Origin: Sorghum bicolor
Taxonomy: Eukaryota > Streptophyta > Magnoliopsida > Poales > Poaceae
NCBI RefSeq assembly: GCF_000003195.3
Contig: NW_018396397.1
Span: 998,186 to 1,062,185 of the forward strand
Length of the DNA stretch: 64,000 nucleotides
Direction of reading: 5' to 3'
Part shown: piece after piece, positions 10,301 to 24,054 of the stretch
How positions within the stretch are numbered: the first letter of the stretch is position 1
Layout: each line of letters begins with the position of its first letter
Translations under genes and position numbers: made by a program
The notes under the pieces: model-generated
The model's input: only the letters and a program-made list of their open reading frames with translations
The model's database searches: none
Told to the model about the DNA's origin: nothing

Positions 10301-13300
10301 CAAGATAGATGCACGGTTTTGCATGGAACATACGATATGCTCAGAAATCAATTAGGACGCACCTGATATAACTCCTTGATGATGTGTGTCATATGGAATC
10401 TTGCTTCAGTTCGTTTAGAGATAGTGTTAGTGTTGGTAGAAGATATGTGCACGGTTTACGCCTAATGCACCATAGGCTAAGAAACCATTTTGGACGCACT
10501 TGTTGGTACTCCTAGGTGAAGGGGCTCAAGTGGATGCTCAGTTCGGTCTGTTTGGAGATAGTGCTAATCTTGATGCAAGATAGGTGCACGATTTGCATGG
10601 AACATACCAAATACTTGGAAAACAATCTCGACGCACATGATGGAACTCCTAGATGACATGTGTCATACGAAATCTTGCTTCGGTCTGTTTGGAGACAATG
10701 TTAGTTTCAGTGCAGGATAGGTGCAAGGTTTGCACATAATGCAACATAGTCTAAGAAACCATTTTTGACGCACCAGTTTGTACTCCTAGATGAAGAGGCT
10801 CAAGTGGAAGCTCGGTTCGGTCTGTTTGGTGATAGTGCTAATCTTGATGCAAGATAGGTGCACGGTTTGCATGGAATATACCATATGCATGGAAATCAAT
10901 TTGGATGCACCCGATGGAACTCCTCGATGACGTGTGTCATATGGAATCTCGCTTTGGTCTATTTAGAAGCAGTGTTAGTTTCGGTGCAAGATATGTGCAT
11001 GGTTTGAGCGTAATGCACCATAGTCTAAGAAACCATTTTGGAAGCACCTATTGGTACTTCGGTGAAGAGGCTCAAGTGGAAGCTCGGTTTGATCTATTTG
11101 GAGATAGTGCTAATCTTGATGCAAGATAGGTGCATGATTTGCAAGTAACATACCATATGCTTAGAAATCAATTTGGATGCACCCAATGGAACCCTAGATG
11201 ACGTGTGTCATATGGAATCTTACTTCGGTCCGTTTGTAGAGATTGTAAGGTTTAGTGCAAGATATGTGCTTGGTTTGAGCCTAATGCACCATAGTCTAAG
11301 AAACCATTTGGGACGCACTATTTGGTTCTTCTGGGTGAAGAGGCTTAAGTGGAAGCTTGGTTCGGTCAGTTTGGAGATAGTGCTAATCCTTACGCAAGGT
11401 AGGTGCAAGGTTTGCATGGAACATACCATATGCTTGGAAATCAATTTGGATGCACCCGATGGAACTCCTTGATGACGTGTGTTATATGGAATCTCGCTTC
11501 GGTCCATTTAGAGACATGTTAGTTTCAGTGCAAGATAGATGCACAGTTTGCACCTAATGCACCGTAGTCTAAGAAACCATTTCGGACGCACCCGATGGTA
11601 CTCCTAGGTCAAGGGGCTCAAGTGAAAGCTCGGTTTGGTCTGTTTGGAGATAATGCTAATCTTGATGCAAGATAGATGCACGGTTTTGCATGGAACATAC
11701 GATATGCTCAGAAATCAATTAGGACGCACCTGATATAACTCCTTGATGATGTTTGTCATATGGAATCTTGCTTCGGTTCATTTAGAGACAGTGTTAGTTT
11801 TGGTAGAAGACATGTGCACAGTTTACGCCTAATGCACCATAGGCTAAGAAACCATTTTAGACGCACCCGATGGTACTCATAGTTGAAGAGGCTCAAGTGG
11901 AGGCTCGATTTGGTCTGTTCGGATATAGTGCTAATCTTGATGCAAGATAGTTGCACAGTTTGCATGGAACGTACCATATGTTAAGAAATCAATTTGGACG
12001 CACCCAATGGAACTCCTAGATGACGTGTGTCATATGGAATCTCGCTTCGGTCTGATTGGAGACAATGTTAGTTTCGGTGCAAGATAGGTGCATAGATTGT
12101 GCCTAATGCACCATAGTCTAAGAAACCATTTTGGACACACCTGTTTGTACTCCTAGATGAAGAGGCTCAAGTGAAAGCTCGGTTTGGTCTGTTTGGAGAT
12201 AGTGCTAATTTGATGCAAGATAGGTGCACGGTTTGCATGGAACATACCATATGCTTGGAAATCAATTTGGATGCACCCGATGGAACTCCTTGATGACGTG
12301 TGTCATATGGAATCTTACTTTGGTCTGTTTAGAAATAGTGTTAGTTTTGATGCAAGATATGTGCATGGTTTGCGCCTATTGCACCATAGTCTAAGAAACC
12401 ATTTTGGAAGCACCTGTTGGTACTTCGGTGAAGAGGCTCAAGTGGAAGCTCGGTTTGATCTGTTTGGAGATAGTGCTAGTCTTGATGCAACATAGGTGTA
12501 TGATTTGCAAGGAACATACCATATTCATAGAAATCAATTTGGACGCACCCAATGGAACTCCTAGATGACGTGTGTCATATGGAATCTCGCTTCGGTCTGT
12601 TTGGAGACAATGTTTGTTTAAGTGCAAGATAGGTGCATAGTTTGTGCCTAATGCACCATAGTCTAAGAAACAATTTTTGACACACCTGTTTGTACTCCTA
12701 GATTAAGAGGCTTAAGTGGAAGCTCGGTTCGGCTGTTTGGAGATAGTGCTAATCTTGATTCAAGATAGGTGCACTGTTTGCATGGAAAATACCATATACT
12801 TGGAAATCAATTTGGACACACCAAATGGAACTCCTTGATGACGTGTGTCATATGGAATCTCACTTTGGTCTGTTTAGAAACAGTGTTAGTTTCGGTGCAA
12901 GATATGTGCATGGTTTGTGCCTAATGCACCATAGTCTAAGAAACCATTTTGGACGCACTATTTGGTACTCCTAGGTGAAGAGGCTCAAGTGGAAGCTTGG
13001 TTCGGTCAGTTTGGAGATAGTGCTAATCCTTATGCAAGGTAGGAGCATGGTTTGCATGGAACATACCATATGCTAGGAAATCAATTTGGATACACCCGAT
13101 GGAACTCCTTGATGACGTGTGTCATATGGAATCTCGCTTCGGTCCATTTGGAGACATTGTTAGTTTCAGTGCAAGATAGGTACATAGTTTTCACCTAATG
13201 CACCATAGTCTAAGAAACCATTTTGGACACACTTGTTGGTACTCCTAGGTGAAGGGGATCAAGTGGATGCTCGGTTCGGTCTGTTTGGAGATAGTATCTT

Positions 13301-15739
13301 GATGCAAGATAGGTGCACAGTTTGCATGCAACATACCAAATGCTTAGAAATCAATCTGGACGCACATGATGGAACTCCTAGATGACGTGTGTCATACAAA
13401 ATCTAGCTTTGGTCTGTTTGGAGACAGTGTTAGTTTCGGTGCAAGATAGGTGCCAGGTTTGCACATAATGCAGCATAGGCTAAGAAACCATTTTGGACGC
13501 AGCCGATGGTACTCCTAGGTAAAAGGCTCAAGTGAAAGCTCGGTTTGGCCTATTTGGAGACAGTGCTAATCTTGATGCAAGATAGATGCACGGTCTGTAT
13601 GGAACGTACCATATGCTTAGAAATTAATTTGGACACACCCGATAGAACTCTTTGATGACGTGTGTCATATGGAATCTCGCTTTGGTGTGCTTAGAGACAA
13701 TATTAGTTTTGGTGCAAGATATGTTCTTGGTTTGTGCCTAATGCACCAAAGTCTAAGCAACCATTTTGGAGGCACCTGTTGGTACTCCTAGGTGAAGAGG
13801 CTCAAGTGGAGGCTTGGTTCGGTCTGTTTAGAGATAGTGCTAATCTAGATGCAAGATAGGTGCACGATTTGCATGGAACATACCATATGCTAAGAAATCA
13901 ATTTGGACACACCAAATGGAACTCCTAGATGACATGTGTCGTATGGAATCTCACTTCAGTCCGTTCGGAGACATTGTTAGTTTCGGTGCAAGATAGGTAA
14001 CCGGTTGGCACCTAATGCACCAAAGGATAAGAAACCATTTTGGACGCACACGATGGTACTCCTAGGTCAAAGGGCTCAAGTGAAAGCTCGCTTTGGTCTA
14101 TTTGGAGATAGTGCAAATCTTGATTGAAGATAGATGCACGGTTTTGCATGGAACATACGATATGCTCAGAAATCAATTAGGACGCACCTGATATAACTCT
14201 TTGATGATGTGTGTCATATGGAATCTTGCTTCAGTTCGTTTAGAGATAGTGTTAGTGTTGGTAGAAGATATGTGCACGGTTTACGCCTAATGCACCATAG
14301 GCTAAGAAACCATTTTAGACGCACCCGATGGTACTCGTAGTTGAAAAGGCTCAAGTAGAGGCTTGATTTGGTCTATTCGAATATAGTGCTAATCTTGATT
14401 CAAGATAGTTGCACAGTTTGCATGGAACGTACCATATGAAAGAAATCAATTTGGACGCACCCAATGGAACTCCTAGATGACGTGTGTCATATGGAATCTC
14501 GCTTCGGTCTGTTTGGAGATAATGTTAGTTTCGGTGCAAGATAGGTGCATAGTTTGTGCCTAATGCACCATAGTCTAAGAAACCATTTTTGACACACCTG
14601 TTTGTACTCCTAGATGAAGAGGCTCAAGTGGAAGCTCGGTTCGGTCTATTTGGAGATAGTGTTAATCTTGATGCAAGATAGGTGCACGGTTTGTATGGAA
14701 CATACCATATGCTTGAAAATCAATTTGGATGCATCCGTTGGAACTCCTTGATGACGTGTCATATGGAATCTCACTTTGGTCTGTTTAGAAACAGTGTTAG
14801 TTTTGATGCAAGATATGTGCATGGTTTGCGCCTAATGCACCATAGTCTAAGAAACCATTTTGGAAGCCCGTGTTGGTACTTCGGTGAAGAGGCTCATGTG
14901 GAAGCTTGGTTTGATCTGTTTGGAGATAGTGCTAATCTTGATGCAAGATACGTGTATGATTTGCAAGGAACATACCATATGCTTAGAAAATCAATTCGGA
15001 CGCACCCAATGGAACTCCTAGATGACTTGTTTCATAAGGAATCTCACTTCGGTCTGTTTGGAGACAATGTTAGTTTCGATGCAAGATAGGTGCATAGTTT
15101 GTGCCTATTGCACCATAGTCTAAGAAACCATTTTTGACACACCTGTTTGTACTCCTAAATGAAAAAGGCTCAAGTGGAAGCTCGGTTCGGTCAGTTTGGA
15201 GATAGTGCTAATCTTCATGCAAGATAGGTGCTTGGTGCACGGTTTGCATGGAACATACCATATGCTTGAAAATCAATTTGGATGCACCCGATGGAACTCC
15301 TTGATGACGTGTGTCATATGGAATCTCACTTTGGTCTGTTTAGAAACAGTGTTAGTTTCAGTGCAAGATATGTGCATGGTTTGCACCTAATGCACCATAG
15401 TCTAAGAAACCATTTTGGATGCACTATTTGGTACTCCTGGGTGAAGAGGCTCAAGTGGAAGCTTGGTTCGGTCAGTTTGGAGATAGTGCTAATCCTTATG
15501 CAAGGTAGGTGCATGGTTTGCATGGAACATACCATATGCTTGGAAATCAATTTGGATACACCCGATGGAACTCCTTGATGACGTGTGTCATATGGAATCT
15601 CGCTTCGGTCCATTTGGAGACATTGTTAGTTTCAGTGCAAGATAGGTGCATAGTTTGCACCTAATGCACCATAGTCTAAGAAACCATTTTGGACACACCT
15701 GTTGGTACTCCTAGGTGAAGGGGATCAAGTGGATGCTCG

Positions 15740-16310
15740 GTTCGGTTTGTTTGGAGATAGTGCTAATCTTGATGCAAGATAGGTGCACAGTTTGCATGCA
15801 ACATACCAAATGCTTAGAAATCAATCTGGACGCACATGATGGAACTCCTAGATGACGTGTGTCATACAAAATCTTGCTTTGGTTTGTTTGGAGACAGTGT
15901 TAGTTTCGGTGCAAGATAGGTGCCAGGTTTGCACATAATGCAGCATAGGCTAAGAAACCATTTTGGACGCACCCGATGGTACTCCTAGGTAAAAGGCTCA
16001 AGTGAAAGCTCAGTTTGGTCTATTTGGAGATAGTGCTAATCTTGATGCAAGATAGGTGCACAGTTTGCATGCAACATACCAAATGCTTAGAAATCAATCT
16101 GGACGCACATAATGGAACTCCTAAATGACGTGTGTCATACGAAATCTTGCTTTGGTCTGTTTGGAGACAGTGTTAGTTTCGGTGCAAGATAGGTGCCAGG
16201 TTTGCACATAATGCAGCATAGGCTAAGAAACCATTTTGGACGCACCCGATGGTACTCCTAGGTAAAAGGCTCAAGTGAAAGCTCGGTTTGGCCTATTTGG
16301 AGACAGTGCT
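15740..16310 (+). repeat. Local tandem duplication of one A/B dimer
   Basis: The dimer that includes GCACAGTTTGCATGCAACATA and the GCCAGGTTTGCACATAATGC segment appears twice in succession, about 273 bp apart. In neighbouring 2470-bp units it appears once. It accounts for the 2743-bp spacing (2470 + 273) between the GGTAACCGGT markers at 13996 and 16739. Confidence 0.7.
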
Positions 16311-19300
16311 AATCTTGATGCAAGATAGATGCACGGTCTGTATGGAACGTACCATATGCTTAGAAATTAATTTGGACACACCCGATAGAACTCCTTGATG
16401 ATGTGTGTCATATGGAATCTCGCTTTGGTGTGCTTAGAGACAGCATTAGTTTTGGTGCAAGATATGTGCTTGGTTTGCGCCTAATGCACCAAAGTCTAAA
16501 AAACCATTTTGGAGGCACCTGTTGGTACTCTTAGGTGAAGAGGCTCAAGTGGAGGCTTGGTTCGGTCTGTTTAGAGATAGTGCTAATCTAGATGCAAGAT
16601 AGGTGCACGATTTTCATGGAAAGTACCATATGCTAAGAAATCAATTTGGACACACCAAATGGAACTCCTAGATGACATGTGTCGTATGGAATCTCACTTC
16701 AGTCCGTTTGGAGACATTGTTAGTTTCGGTGCAAGATAGGTAACCGGTTTGCACCTAATGCACCAAAGAATAAGAAACCATTTTGGACGCACACGATGGT
16801 ACTCCTAGGTCAAAGGGCTCAAGTGAAAGCTCGCTTTGGTCTATTTGGAGATAGTGCTAATCTTGATGCAAGATAGATGCACGGTTTTGCATGGAACATA
16901 CGATATGCTCAGAAATCAATTAGGACGCACCTGATATAACTCCTTGATGATGTGTGTCATATGGAATCTCGCTTCGGTCCATTTGGAGACATTGTTAGTT
17001 TCAGTGCAAGATAGGTGCATAGTTTGCACCTAATGCACCGTAGTCTAAGAAACCATTTTGGACACACCTGTTGGTACTCCTAGGTGAAGGGGATCAAGTG
17101 GATGCTCGGTTCGGTTTGTTTGGAGATAGTGCTAATCTTGATGCAAGATAGGTGCACAGTTTGCATGCAACATACCAAATGCTTAGAAATCAATCTGGAC
17201 GCACATGATGGAACTCCTAGATGACGTGTGTCATACAAAATCTTGCTTTGGTCTGTTTGGAGACAGTGTTAGTTTCGGTACAAGATAGGTGCCAGGTTTG
17301 CACATAATGCAGCATAGGCTAAGAAACCATTTTGGACGCACCCGATGGTACTCCTAGGTAAAAGGCTCAAGTGAAAGCTCGGTTTGGCCTATTTGGAGAC
17401 AGTGCTAATCTTGATGCAAGATAGATGCACGGTCTGTATGGAACGTACCATATGCTTAGAAATTAATTTGGACACACCCGATAGAACTCCTTGATGGCGT
17501 GTGTCATATGGAATCTCGCTTTGGTGTGCTTAGAGACAATATTAGTTTTGGTGCAAGATATGTGCTTGGTTTGCGCCTAATGCACCAAAGTCTAAGAAAC
17601 CATTTTGGAGGCACCTGTTGGTACTCCTAGGTGAAGAGGCTCAAGTGGAGGCTTGGTTCGGTCTGTTTAGAGATAGTGCTAATCTAGATGCAAGATAGGT
17701 GCACGATTTGCATGGAACATACCATATGCTAAGAAATCAATTTGGACACACCAAATGGAACTCCTAGATAACATGTGTCGTATGGAATCTCACTTCAGTC
17801 CGTTTAGAGACATTGTTAGTTTCCGTGCAAGATAGGTAACCGGTTTGCACCTAATGCACCAAAGGATAAGAAACCATTTTGGATGCACATGATGGTACTC
17901 CTAGGTCAAAGGGCTCAAGTGAAAGCTCGCTTTGGTCTGTTTGGAGATAGTGCAAATCTTGATGCAAGATAGATGCACGGTTTTGCATGGAACATACGAT
18001 ATGCTCAGAAATCAATCAGGACGCACCTGATATAACTCCTTGATGATGTGTGTCATATGGAATCTTGCTTCAGTTCGTTTAGAGATAGTGTTAGTGTTGG
18101 TAGAAGATATGTGCACGGTTTACGCCTAATGCACCATAGGCTAAGAAACCATTTTAGACGCACCCGATGGTACTCGTAGTTGAAGAGGCTCAAGTGGAGG
18201 CTTGATTTGGTCTATTCGAATATAGTGCTAATCTTGATGCAAGATAGTTGCACAGTTTGCATGGAACGTACCATATGAAAGAAATCAATTTGGACGCACC
18301 CAATGGAACTCCTAGATGACGTGTGTCATATGGAATCTCGCTTCGGTCTGTTTGGAGATAATGTTAGTTTCGGTGCAAGATAGGTGCATAGTTTGTGCCT
18401 AATGCACCATAGTCTAAGAAACTATTTTTGACACACCTGTTTGTACTCCTAGATGAAGAGGCTCAAGTGGAAGCTCGGTTCGGTCTGTTTGGAGATATTG
18501 CTAATCTTGATGCAAGATAGGTGCACGGTTTGTATGGAACATACCATATGCTTGGAAATCAATTTGGATGCATCCGTTAGAACTCCTCGATGACGTGTGT
18601 CATATGGAATCTCACTTTTGTCTATTTAGAAACAGTGTTAGTTTTGGTGCAAGATATGTGCATGGTTTGCGCCTAATGCACCATAGTCTAAGAAACCGTT
18701 TTGGAAGCACCTGTTGGTACTTCGGTGAAGAGGCTCAAGTGGAAGCTCGGTTTGATCTGTTTGGAGATAGTGCTAATCTTGATGCAAGATACGTGTAAGA
18801 TTTGCAAGGAACATACCATATGCTTAGAAAATGAATTCGGACGCACCCAATGGAACTCCTAGATGACTTGTTTCATATGGAATCACGCTTCGGTCTGTTT
18901 GGAGACAATGTTAGTTTCAGTGCAAGATAGGTGCATAGTTTGTGCCTAATGCACCATAGTCTAAGAAACCATTTTTGACACACCTGTTTGTACTCCTAGA
19001 TGAAGAGGCTCAAGTGGAAGCTCGGTTCGGTCAGTTTGGAGATAGTGCTAATCTTCATGCAAGATAGGTGCTTGGTGCACGGTTTGCATGGAACATACCA
19101 TATGCTTGGAAATCAATTTGGATGCACCCGATGGAACTCCTTGATGACGTGTGTCATATGGAATCTCACTTTGGTCTGTTTAGAAACAGTGTTAGTTTCA
19201 GTGCAAGATATGTGCATGGTTTGCACCTAATGCACCATAGTCTAAGAAACTATTTTGGACGCACTATTTGGTACTCCTGGGTGAAGAGGCTCAAGTGGAA

Positions 19301-22300
19301 GCTTGGTTCGGTCAGTTTGGAGATAGTGCTAATCCTTATGCAAGGTAGGTGCATGGTTTGCATGGAACATACCATATGCTTGGAAATCAATTTGGATACA
19401 CCCGATGGAACTCCTTGATGACGTGTGTCATATGGAATCTCGCTTCGGTCCATTTGGAGACATTGTTAGTTTCAGTGCAAGATAGGTGCATAGTTTGCAC
19501 CTAATGCACCATAGTCTAAGAAACCATTTTGGACACACCTGTTGGTACTCCTAGGTGAAGGGGATCAAGTGGATGCCCGGTTCGGTTTGTTTGGAGATAG
19601 TGCTAATCTTGATGCAAGATAGGTGCACAGTTTGCATGCAACATACCAAATGCTTAGAAATCAATCTGGACGCACATGATGGAACTCCTAGATGACGTGT
19701 GTCATACAAAATCTTGCTTTGGTCTGTTTGGAGACAGTGTTAGTTTCGGTGCAAGATAGGTGCCAGGTTTGCACATAATGCAGCATAGGCTAAGAAACCA
19801 TTTTGGACGCACCCGATGGTACTCCTAGGTAAAAGGCTCAAGTGAAAGCTCGGTTTGGCCTATTTGGAGACAGTGCTAATCTTGATGCAAGATAGATGCA
19901 CGGTCTGTATGGAACGTACCATATGCTTAGAAATTACTTTGGACACACCCGATAGAACTCTTTGATGACGTGTGTCATATGGAATCTCGCTTTGGTGTGC
20001 TTAGAGACAGTATTAGTTTTGGTGCAAGATATGTGCTTGGTTTGCGCCTAATGCACCAAAGTCTAAGAAACCATTTTGGAGGCACCTGTTGGTACTCCTA
20101 GGTGAAGAGGCTCAAGTGGAGGCTTGGTTCGGTCTGTTTAGAGATAGTGCTAATCTAGATGCAAGATAGGTGCACGATTTGCATGGAAAATACCATATGC
20201 TAAGAAATCAATTTGGACACACCAAATGGAACTCCTAGATGACATGTGTCGTATGGATCTCACTTCAGTCCGTTTAGAGACATTGTTAGTTTCCGTGCAA
20301 GATAGGTAACCGGTTTGCACCTAATGCACCAAAGGATAAGAAACCATTTTGGATGCACATGATGGTACTCCTAGGTCAAAGGGCTCAAGTGAAAGCTCGC
20401 TTTGGTCTGTTTGGAGATAGTGCAAATCTTGATGCCAGATAGATGCACGGTTTTGCATGGAACATACGATATGCTCAGAAATCAATCAGGACGCACCTGA
20501 TATAACTCCTTGATGATGTGTGTCATATGGAATCTTGCTTCAGTTCGTTTAGAGATAGTGTTAGTGTTGGTAGAAGATATGTGCACGGTTTACGCCTAAT
20601 GCACCGTAGTCCAAGAAACCATTTTAGACGCACCCGATGGTACTCGTAGTTGAAGAGGCTCAAGTGGAGGCTTGATTTGGTCTATTCGAATATAGTGCTA
20701 ATCTTGATGCAAGATAGTTGCACAGTTTGCATGGAACGTACCATATGAAAGAAATCAATTTGGACGCACCCAATGGAACTCATAGATGACGTGTGTCATA
20801 TGGAATCTCGCTTCGGTCTGTTTGGAGATAATGTTAGTTTCGGTGCAAGATAGGTGCATAGTTTGTGCCTAATGCACCATAGTCTAAGAAACCATTTTTG
20901 ACACACCTGTTTGTACTCCTAGATGAAGAGGCTCAAGTGGAAGCTCGGTTCGGTCTGTTTGGAGATATTGCTAATCTTCATGCAAGATAGGTGCACGGTT
21001 TGTATGGAACATACCATATGCTTGAAAATCAATTTGGATGCATCCGTTGGAACTCCTCGATGACGTGTGTCATATGGAATCTCACTTTTGTCTATTTAGA
21101 AATAGTGTTAGTTTTGGTGCAAGATATGTGCATGGTTTGCGCCTAATGCACCATAGTCTAAGAAACCGTTTTGGAAGCACCTTTGGTACTTCGGTGAAGA
21201 GGCTCAAGTGGAAGCTCGGTTTGATCTGTTTGGAGATAGTGCTAATCTTGATGCAAGATACGTGTAAGATTTGCAAGGAACATACCATATGCTTAGAAAA
21301 TCAATTCGGAGGCACCCAATGGAACTCCTAGATGACTTGTTTCATATGGAATCTCGCTTCGGTCTGTTTGGAGACAATGTTAGTTTCAGTGCAAGATAGG
21401 TGCATAGTTTGTGCCTAATGCACCATAGTCTAAGAAACCATTTTTGACACACCTGTTTGTACTCCTAGATGAAGAGGCTCAAGTGGAAGCTCGGTTCGGT
21501 CAGTTTGGAGATAGTGCTAATCTTCTTGCAAGATAGGTGCTTGGTGCACGGTTTGCATGGAACATACCATATGCTTGGAAATCAATTTGGATGCACCCGA
21601 TGGAACTCCTTGATGACGTGTGTCATATGGAATCTCACTTTGGTCTGTTTAGAAACAGTGTTAGTTTCAGTGCAAGATATGTGCATGGTTTGCACCTAAT
21701 GCACCATAGTCTAAGAAACCATTTTGGACGCACTATTTGGTACTCCTAGGTGAAGAGGCTCAAGTGGAAGCTTGGTTCGGTCAGTTTGGAGATAGTGCTA
21801 ATCCTTATGCAAGGTAGGAGCATGGTTTGCATGGAACATACCATATGCTTGGAAATCAATTTGGATACACCCGATGGAACTCCTTGATGACGTGTGTCAT
21901 ATGGAATCTCGCTTCGGTCCATTTGGAGACATTGTTAGTTTCAGTGCAAGATAGGTGCATAGTTTGCACCTAATGCACCATAGTCTAAGAAACCATTTTG
22001 TACACACCTGTTGGTACTCCTAGGTGAAGGGGATCAAGTGGATGCTCGGTTCGGTTTGTTTGGAGATAGTGCTAATCTTGATGCAAGATAGGTGCACAGT
22101 TTGCATGCAACATACCAAATGCTTAGAAATCAATCTGGACGCACATGATGGAACTCCTAGATGACGTGTGTCATACAAAATCTAGCTTTGGTCTGTTTGG
22201 AGACAGTGTTAGTTTCGGTGCAAGATAGGTGCCAGGTTTGCACATAATGCAGCATAGGCTAAGAAACCATTTTGGACGCAGCCGATGGTACTCCTAGGTA

Positions 22301-23070
22301 AAAGGCTCAAGTGAAAGCTCGGTTTGGCCTATTTGGAGACAGTGCTAATCTTGATACAAGATAGATGCACGGTCTGTATGGAACGTACCATATGCTTAGA
22401 AATTAATTTGGACACACCCGATAGAACTCCTTGATGACGTGTGTCATATGGAATCTCACTTTGGTGTGCTTAGAGACAGTATTAGTTTTGGTGCAAGATA
22501 TGTTCTTGGTTTGTGCCTAATGCACCAAAGTCTAAGAAACCATTTTGGAGGCACCTGTTGGTACTCCTAGGTGAAGAGGCTCAAGTGGAGGCTTGGTTCA
22601 GTCTGTTTAGAGATAGTGCTAATCTAGATGCAAGATAGGTGCACGATTTGCATGGAACGTACCATATGCTAAGAAATCAATTTGGACACACCAAATGGAA
22701 CTCCTAGATGACATGTGTCATATGGAATCTCACTTCAGTCCGTTTAGAGACATTGTTAGTTTCGGTGCAAGATAGGTAACCGGTTTGCACCTAATGCACC
22801 ATAGGATAAGAAACCATTTTGGACGCACACGATGGTACTCCTAGGTCAAAGGGCTCAAGTGAAAGCTCGCTTTGGTCTGTTTGGAGATAGTGCTAATCTT
22901 GATGCAAGATAGATGCACGGTTTTGCATGGAACATACGATGTGCTCAGAAATCAATTAGGACGCACCTAATATAACTCCTTGATGATGTGTGTCATATGG
23001 AATCTTGCTTCAGTTCGTTTAGAGATAGTGTTAGATTTGGTAGAAGATATGTGCACGGTTTACGCCTAAT

Positions 23071-23075
23071 GCACC
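23071..23075 (+). repeat. Left target-site duplication (GCACC) of the CRM element
   Basis: GCACC directly before the 5' LTR is repeated directly after the 3' LTR at 30709-30713. Joining the flanks over one copy restores an ordinary A monomer (CTAATGCACCATAGGCT). Confidence 0.95.
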
Positions 23076-24039
23076 TGATGAGGACATCCCTAACATTCAT
23101 TCATCTTCAAATGAAACTCCACTTGATATAAGTGGTCCAATTACAAGAAGTAGAGCTAAACAATTGGAGAAGGAAATTCATTCTCAGGTGAACGCTAACC
23201 TTATGTTTAATAATCAGTTTATGTTGAATGATCCTATACTTTTGAGTTCTTGTTTCAATGTCCTTAGGAATGATGGAGGGTATGAACCAGCATGGGATGA
23301 AGATGGATTCAAGCCTTTGGACATCTGAACCAAGAAGCCTATCGTGTGCATAAATAAAATGGTGGTTCATTACTTCTGCATGAGAAGGCAACCAGAAGCT
23401 AGATGGCTGACCCATGGTACAAATTCCAAGCATCACCACGGACAGAATACAAGGAGTTACGTGGCATTCTACAGATGGATGAAAGCATCTTTAAGTCTAT
23501 GTTGCAGCCCATCAAACGGTTCATTATTTAGACTTCCCAATAAAGAGTTATGCTCATTTTAGTAACTGCTGCCAGAAGCTGAGAAGACGCGCGAACCAGC
23601 CACGAAATCCACTAGTGGATGTGCATGCTGTCATGTATTCAAAGCTGAACGCCCCTATCTATATATATCTCTTGTACTAGACAATGAAAGGACACATCTT
23701 GCTTGGTTAAAATTCAGAATACACAAACTCGTGGAGTTTTGTTTATGCGTGAGTCTTGAGAGGCTTGCAAAACTTGTTCTTTCGATTCCTGAGGGAGTTG
23801 TAGAACGCCGAACTGCGGTTCATCCAGTTTGTGCCTTCACGTCTATACGGCGTGATTGCGTGGGCTGTTCGTCGGTACGTGGAAGGGTGATTGTCTCGGT
23901 AGTTCGTCGCGTGGACAGCCTCGCGGTGCACTGCCTCTTCACCAGGTCACGCAGCGACAAGTTATCAAGTTCGCGAATCCTACGAGAAGATCGGGCCACA
24001 ACGACTTGTCTCACGCTATCCCTAGGCGTGAGCATATCA
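23076..24039 (+). repeat. 5' LTR of the CRM element (964 bp)
   Basis: Begins TGATGAGGAC and ends GAGCATATCA. Equal in length to the 3' LTR and different at only three places: A versus G in TAACATTC, C versus T in GTTGCAGCCC, A versus G in GCTCATTTTAG. Its first 250 bases correspond to the gag-pol C-terminal coding sequence of the 3' copy. Confidence 0.95.
23660..23668 (+). promoter_or_regulatory. TATA box in CRM 5' LTR
   Basis: TATATATAT in the middle of the LTR, the only strong TATA-like run in it; the 3' LTR copy is at 30329-30337. Transcription would start about 30 bases further on. Confidence 0.6.
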
Positions 24040-24041
24040 TC

Positions 24042-24054
24042 TGGTACCAAAGCC
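24042..24054 (+). other. Primer binding site (initiator tRNA-Met type)
   Basis: TGGTACCAAAGCC, two bases after the 5' LTR, matches the usual plant tRNA-Met primer site TGGTATCAGAGCC at 11 of 13 positions. The two mismatches may reflect a variant site or a different tRNA. Confidence 0.6.

Larger units (their letters stand above)
7316..23075 (+). repeat. Centromeric satellite array, direct orientation, about 115 monomers of 137 bp (CEN38-like)
   Basis: Monomers of about 137 bp alternate between type A (CTCCTTGATGACGTGTGTCA, then a CTAAGAAACCATTTTGGAC box) and type B (CTCCTAGGTGAAGAGGCTCA, then an AGAAATCAATTTGGAC box), forming dimers of about 274 bp. Both types share a GGTGCAAGATAGGTGCA-like core. 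The array also shows an 18-monomer higher-order repeat of 2470 bp. Size, dimeric arrangement and sequence fit the sorghum CEN38/pSau3A10 family and its sugarcane counterpart. It has no coding content: open frames here are products of the repeat. It ends at the GCACC target site of the CRM insertion (23071-23075). Confidence 0.92.

Noticed and set aside
8434..21749. Open frames of 60-135 codons beginning MHPMELLDDVCHMES or similar
   Set aside because: They recur with every satellite unit, on both strands, and change frame when the monomer gains or loses a base. They are a by-product of the repeat, not genes.
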